From assembly GCA_003222835.1 (NCBI GenBank), contig QHXE01000323.1, forward strand, positions 1 to 5,805: a stretch of DNA of 5,805 nucleotides. Reading direction: 5' to 3'. Of the stretch, positions 4,466-5,805 are shown piece after piece (position 1 is the first letter of the stretch; the number at the start of each line of letters is the position of its first letter). The notes beneath the pieces were generated by a model. The model ran no database searches. It was not told the DNA's origin and saw nothing but the letters and a program-made list of their open reading frames with translations. This stretch comes from Acidobacteriota bacterium (lineage in GTDB: Bacteria > Acidobacteriota > Blastocatellia > Pyrinomonadales > Pyrinomonadaceae). The position numbers were made by a program, and so were the translations under genes.

Positions 4466-5805
4466 GAGGAAGAAGAACGAGATTCCGAGGATTGACATAG
4501 CGATGGAAGAACTGGAAAAGGTTTTGGAGCGTGCGCTTCAGGCACCGCTCGATCCCGAGGGATACGCGAAGCTGAAAGCGTCTCTGGAAACGCTCGGTTA
4601 TCTGATCGCGTTGGTGGAGAACAAGGACACCACGATCCACCGACTGCGCCAAATATTGTTTGGCTCGAGCACGGAGAAGACCAGCCAGGTGCTGCCGAGC
4701 AGAGACGCCGCGAGTCCCGCCGGAAATCCGTCGGTCAACCCGGAGGCGCCACCGGAGCAAGGCAGCGGAGAGAAGAGCAAGGGGCACGGCCGAAACGGTG
4801 CCGAAGCTTATAGCGGAGCAGAAAAACGTCAAGTTCCGCACGAATCGCTGAAGCCGGGCGATCACTGCCCGCACTGCCAGAAGGGCAAGGTCTACGACCA
4901 GGCGCAGCCGGGGGTGCTGGTGCGGGTCGTGGGCCAGGCGGCGCTGAAGGCCACGGTGTATGAGCTGGAGAAGTTGCGGTGCAATCTCTGCGGCGATGTG
5001 TTCACGGCGAAAGCTCCGGAGGGCGTGGGACCGGAAAAATACGATGAGACCAGCGCCAGCATGATCGCGCTGCTGAAGTATGGGAGCGGGCTTCCCTTTC
5101 ACCGCCTCGAACGACTGCAAGGGAATCTGGGAATTCCGCTGCCGGCGGCCACCCAGTGGGAGATCGTGAAGGAGATCAAGGGGGTGCTGAAACCCGCCTA
5201 TGAGGAACTGATCCGGCAGGCGGCGCAGGGAGAAGTCGTGCACAACGACGACACCACGATGAAGATCCTGGCGATGATGCCGGCGAGAGGGCCAAGTGAG
5301 GAATGCTGGGAGGAGAAGTCGGAGCGCACCGGAATATTCACTTCCGGGATCGTGTCGACACGCGAAGGGCGGAAGATCGCGCTCTTTTTTACCGGCCGCA
5401 AGCATGCCGGGGAGAACTTGGCGGAGGTGCTGTCGCAGCGGGCCTCGGAGTTGGGTCCACCGATCCAAATGTGCGACGCCCTTTCGCGCAATCCGCCCAA
5501 GGAATTTCAGGTGATCCTGGCTAACTGCATCGCGCATGGAAGGCGCAAGTTTGTCGAGGTGGCCGAAAACTTTCCCGAGGAATGCCGTTATGTGCTGAAG
5601 CAATTGGGGAAGGTCTACAAGAATGACGCGTTCGCTCGGGAGCAAGGGATGTCACCGGAAGAGCGTCTGCGCTTTCATCAGGTCGAGAGCGGGCCGCGGA
5701 TGAAAGAGCTGGAGACGTGGTTCCAGGAGCAGTTCGCGGAACGGAAGGTGGAGCCCAACTCAGGCCTTGGTGAGGCCATCCTCTATATGCAGAAATATTG
5801 GGACA
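4458..5805 (+). CDS. tnpC: IS66-family DDE transposase TnpC, 3' end cut by window edge
   Basis: This is the catalytic transposase of the element; 449 residues are visible and the frame is open at the right edge. From the GTG at 4458, residues 9-20 (IPRIDIAMEELE) resemble the start of other IS66 transposases, supporting this start over the ATG at 4503. A leucine-zipper-like helix spans about 45-70 and contains NKDTTIHRLRQILFG. A Pro/Gly-rich linker follows. The IS66 zinc finger has CPHC at 137-140 and CNLC at 175-178. The DDE domain then begins, with HNDDTT at 262-267 carrying the first catalytic Asp (264 or 265) and IQMCDALSRN with the probable second Asp at 340. Later blocks CIAHGRRKFVEVAENFPEEC and VEPNSGLGEAI match family sequence. 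The catalytic Glu region is beyond the window. Overlap with the DruA-like gene by eight bases implies coupled expression. No internal stop or frameshift was found. Confidence 0.93.
   Translation, partial: MYKRKKNEIPRIDIAMEELEKVLERALQAPLDPEGYAKLKASLETLGYLIALVENKDTTIHRLRQILFGSSTEKTSQVLPSRDAASPAGNPSVNPEAPPEQGSGEKSKGHGRNGAEAYSGAEKRQVPHESLKPGDHCPHCQKGKVYDQAQPGVLVRVVGQAALKATVYELEKLRCNLCGDVFTAKAPEGVGPEKYDETSASMIALLKYGSGLPFHRLERLQGNLGIPLPAATQWEIVKEIKGVLKPAYEELIRQAAQGEVVHNDDTTMKILAMMPARGPSEECWEEKSERTGIFTSGIVSTREGRKIALFFTGRKHAGENLAEVLSQRASELGPPIQMCDALSRNPPKEFQVILANCIAHGRRKFVEVAENFPEECRYVLKQLGKVYKNDAFAREQGMSPEERLRFHQVESGPRMKELETWFQEQFAERKVEPNSGLGEAILYMQKYWD

Larger units (their letters stand above)
2690..5805 (+). 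mobile_element. IS66-family insertion sequence carrying a DruA-like gene, right end outside window
   Basis: Four plus-strand genes form the element: tnpA, tnpB, a DUF4338/DruA-like gene and tnpC. tnpA/tnpB/tnpC is the standard gene set of IS66 elements, which move with a DDE transposase (TnpC) plus two accessory proteins. The left boundary is approximate. The host hydroxy-acid oxidase remnant stops matching its family near 2685, and tnpA starts at 2772, so the terminal repeat should lie between. I could not identify it because the matching right-hand repeat is beyond 5805. No target duplication can be checked. Apart from the edge cut, all four genes are open and undamaged in the window, so the element may be active or recently inserted. 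Confidence 0.85.

Noticed and set aside
4455..5645. Very long open frame on the minus strand opposite tnpC (396 codons)
   Set aside because: It is rich in Arg, Leu, His and Pro with no recognisable domain, as expected for the shadow of a GC-biased gene. The plus strand carries clear IS66 transposase motifs throughout.
1..5805. CRISPR array, tRNA, rRNA or attachment site
   Set aside because: No regularly spaced repeats, tRNA-like cloverleaf or rRNA-like sequence was noticed on reading both strands.

Overview
The window looks like a chromosome fragment from an acidobacterium or a close relative. It is moderately GC-rich, and its GroEL and IS66-family proteins read like acidobacterial ones. That is a judgement from remembered protein families; no search was run. 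The layout is a conserved housekeeping gene, then a worn accessory stretch, then a mobile element that runs off the right edge.

Positions 1-1298 hold the last four-fifths or so of a groEL chaperonin gene, cut by the left edge. A strong 13-bp hairpin follows its stop. Positions 1299-1659 have no convincing intact gene, although one forward frame looks like a decayed coding fragment. Positions 1660-1983 encode a small TraR/DksA-type C4 zinc-finger protein. Its family similarity begins before the usable start codon, and the only nearby ATG with a ribosome binding site is separated from it by an in-frame amber codon. Convergent to it, on the minus strand at 2002-2288, is an unrecognised small gene that appears split by a frameshift. 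Positions 2309-2839 contain a remnant of an FMN-dependent alpha-hydroxy-acid oxidase/dehydrogenase. It has lost most of its N-terminal part, its active-site HGGR segment and its normal C-terminus.

From somewhere between about 2685 and 2738 to the end lies an IS66-family insertion sequence on the plus strand: tnpA (2772-3167), tnpB (3164-3526), a DUF4338/DruA-like gene (3593-4465) and the transposase gene tnpC (from 4458, cut by the right edge). The usual IS66 order is tnpA-tnpB-tnpC. Here a gene related to DruA of the Druantia anti-phage system sits between tnpB and tnpC, and its last codons overlap the start of tnpC. The overlaps (ATGA between tnpA and tnpB, GTGTATAA between druA-like and tnpC) suggest one translationally coupled operon in which the DruA-like gene is an integrated part. 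A pair of mutually exclusive hairpins overlaps the tnpA ribosome binding site and could limit translation from read-through transcripts.

The most interesting unit is this four-gene element. Next are the broken or recoded small genes between groEL and the element. Both ends of the IS and the catalytic glutamate region of TnpC cannot be fully assessed, because the right end is outside the window.
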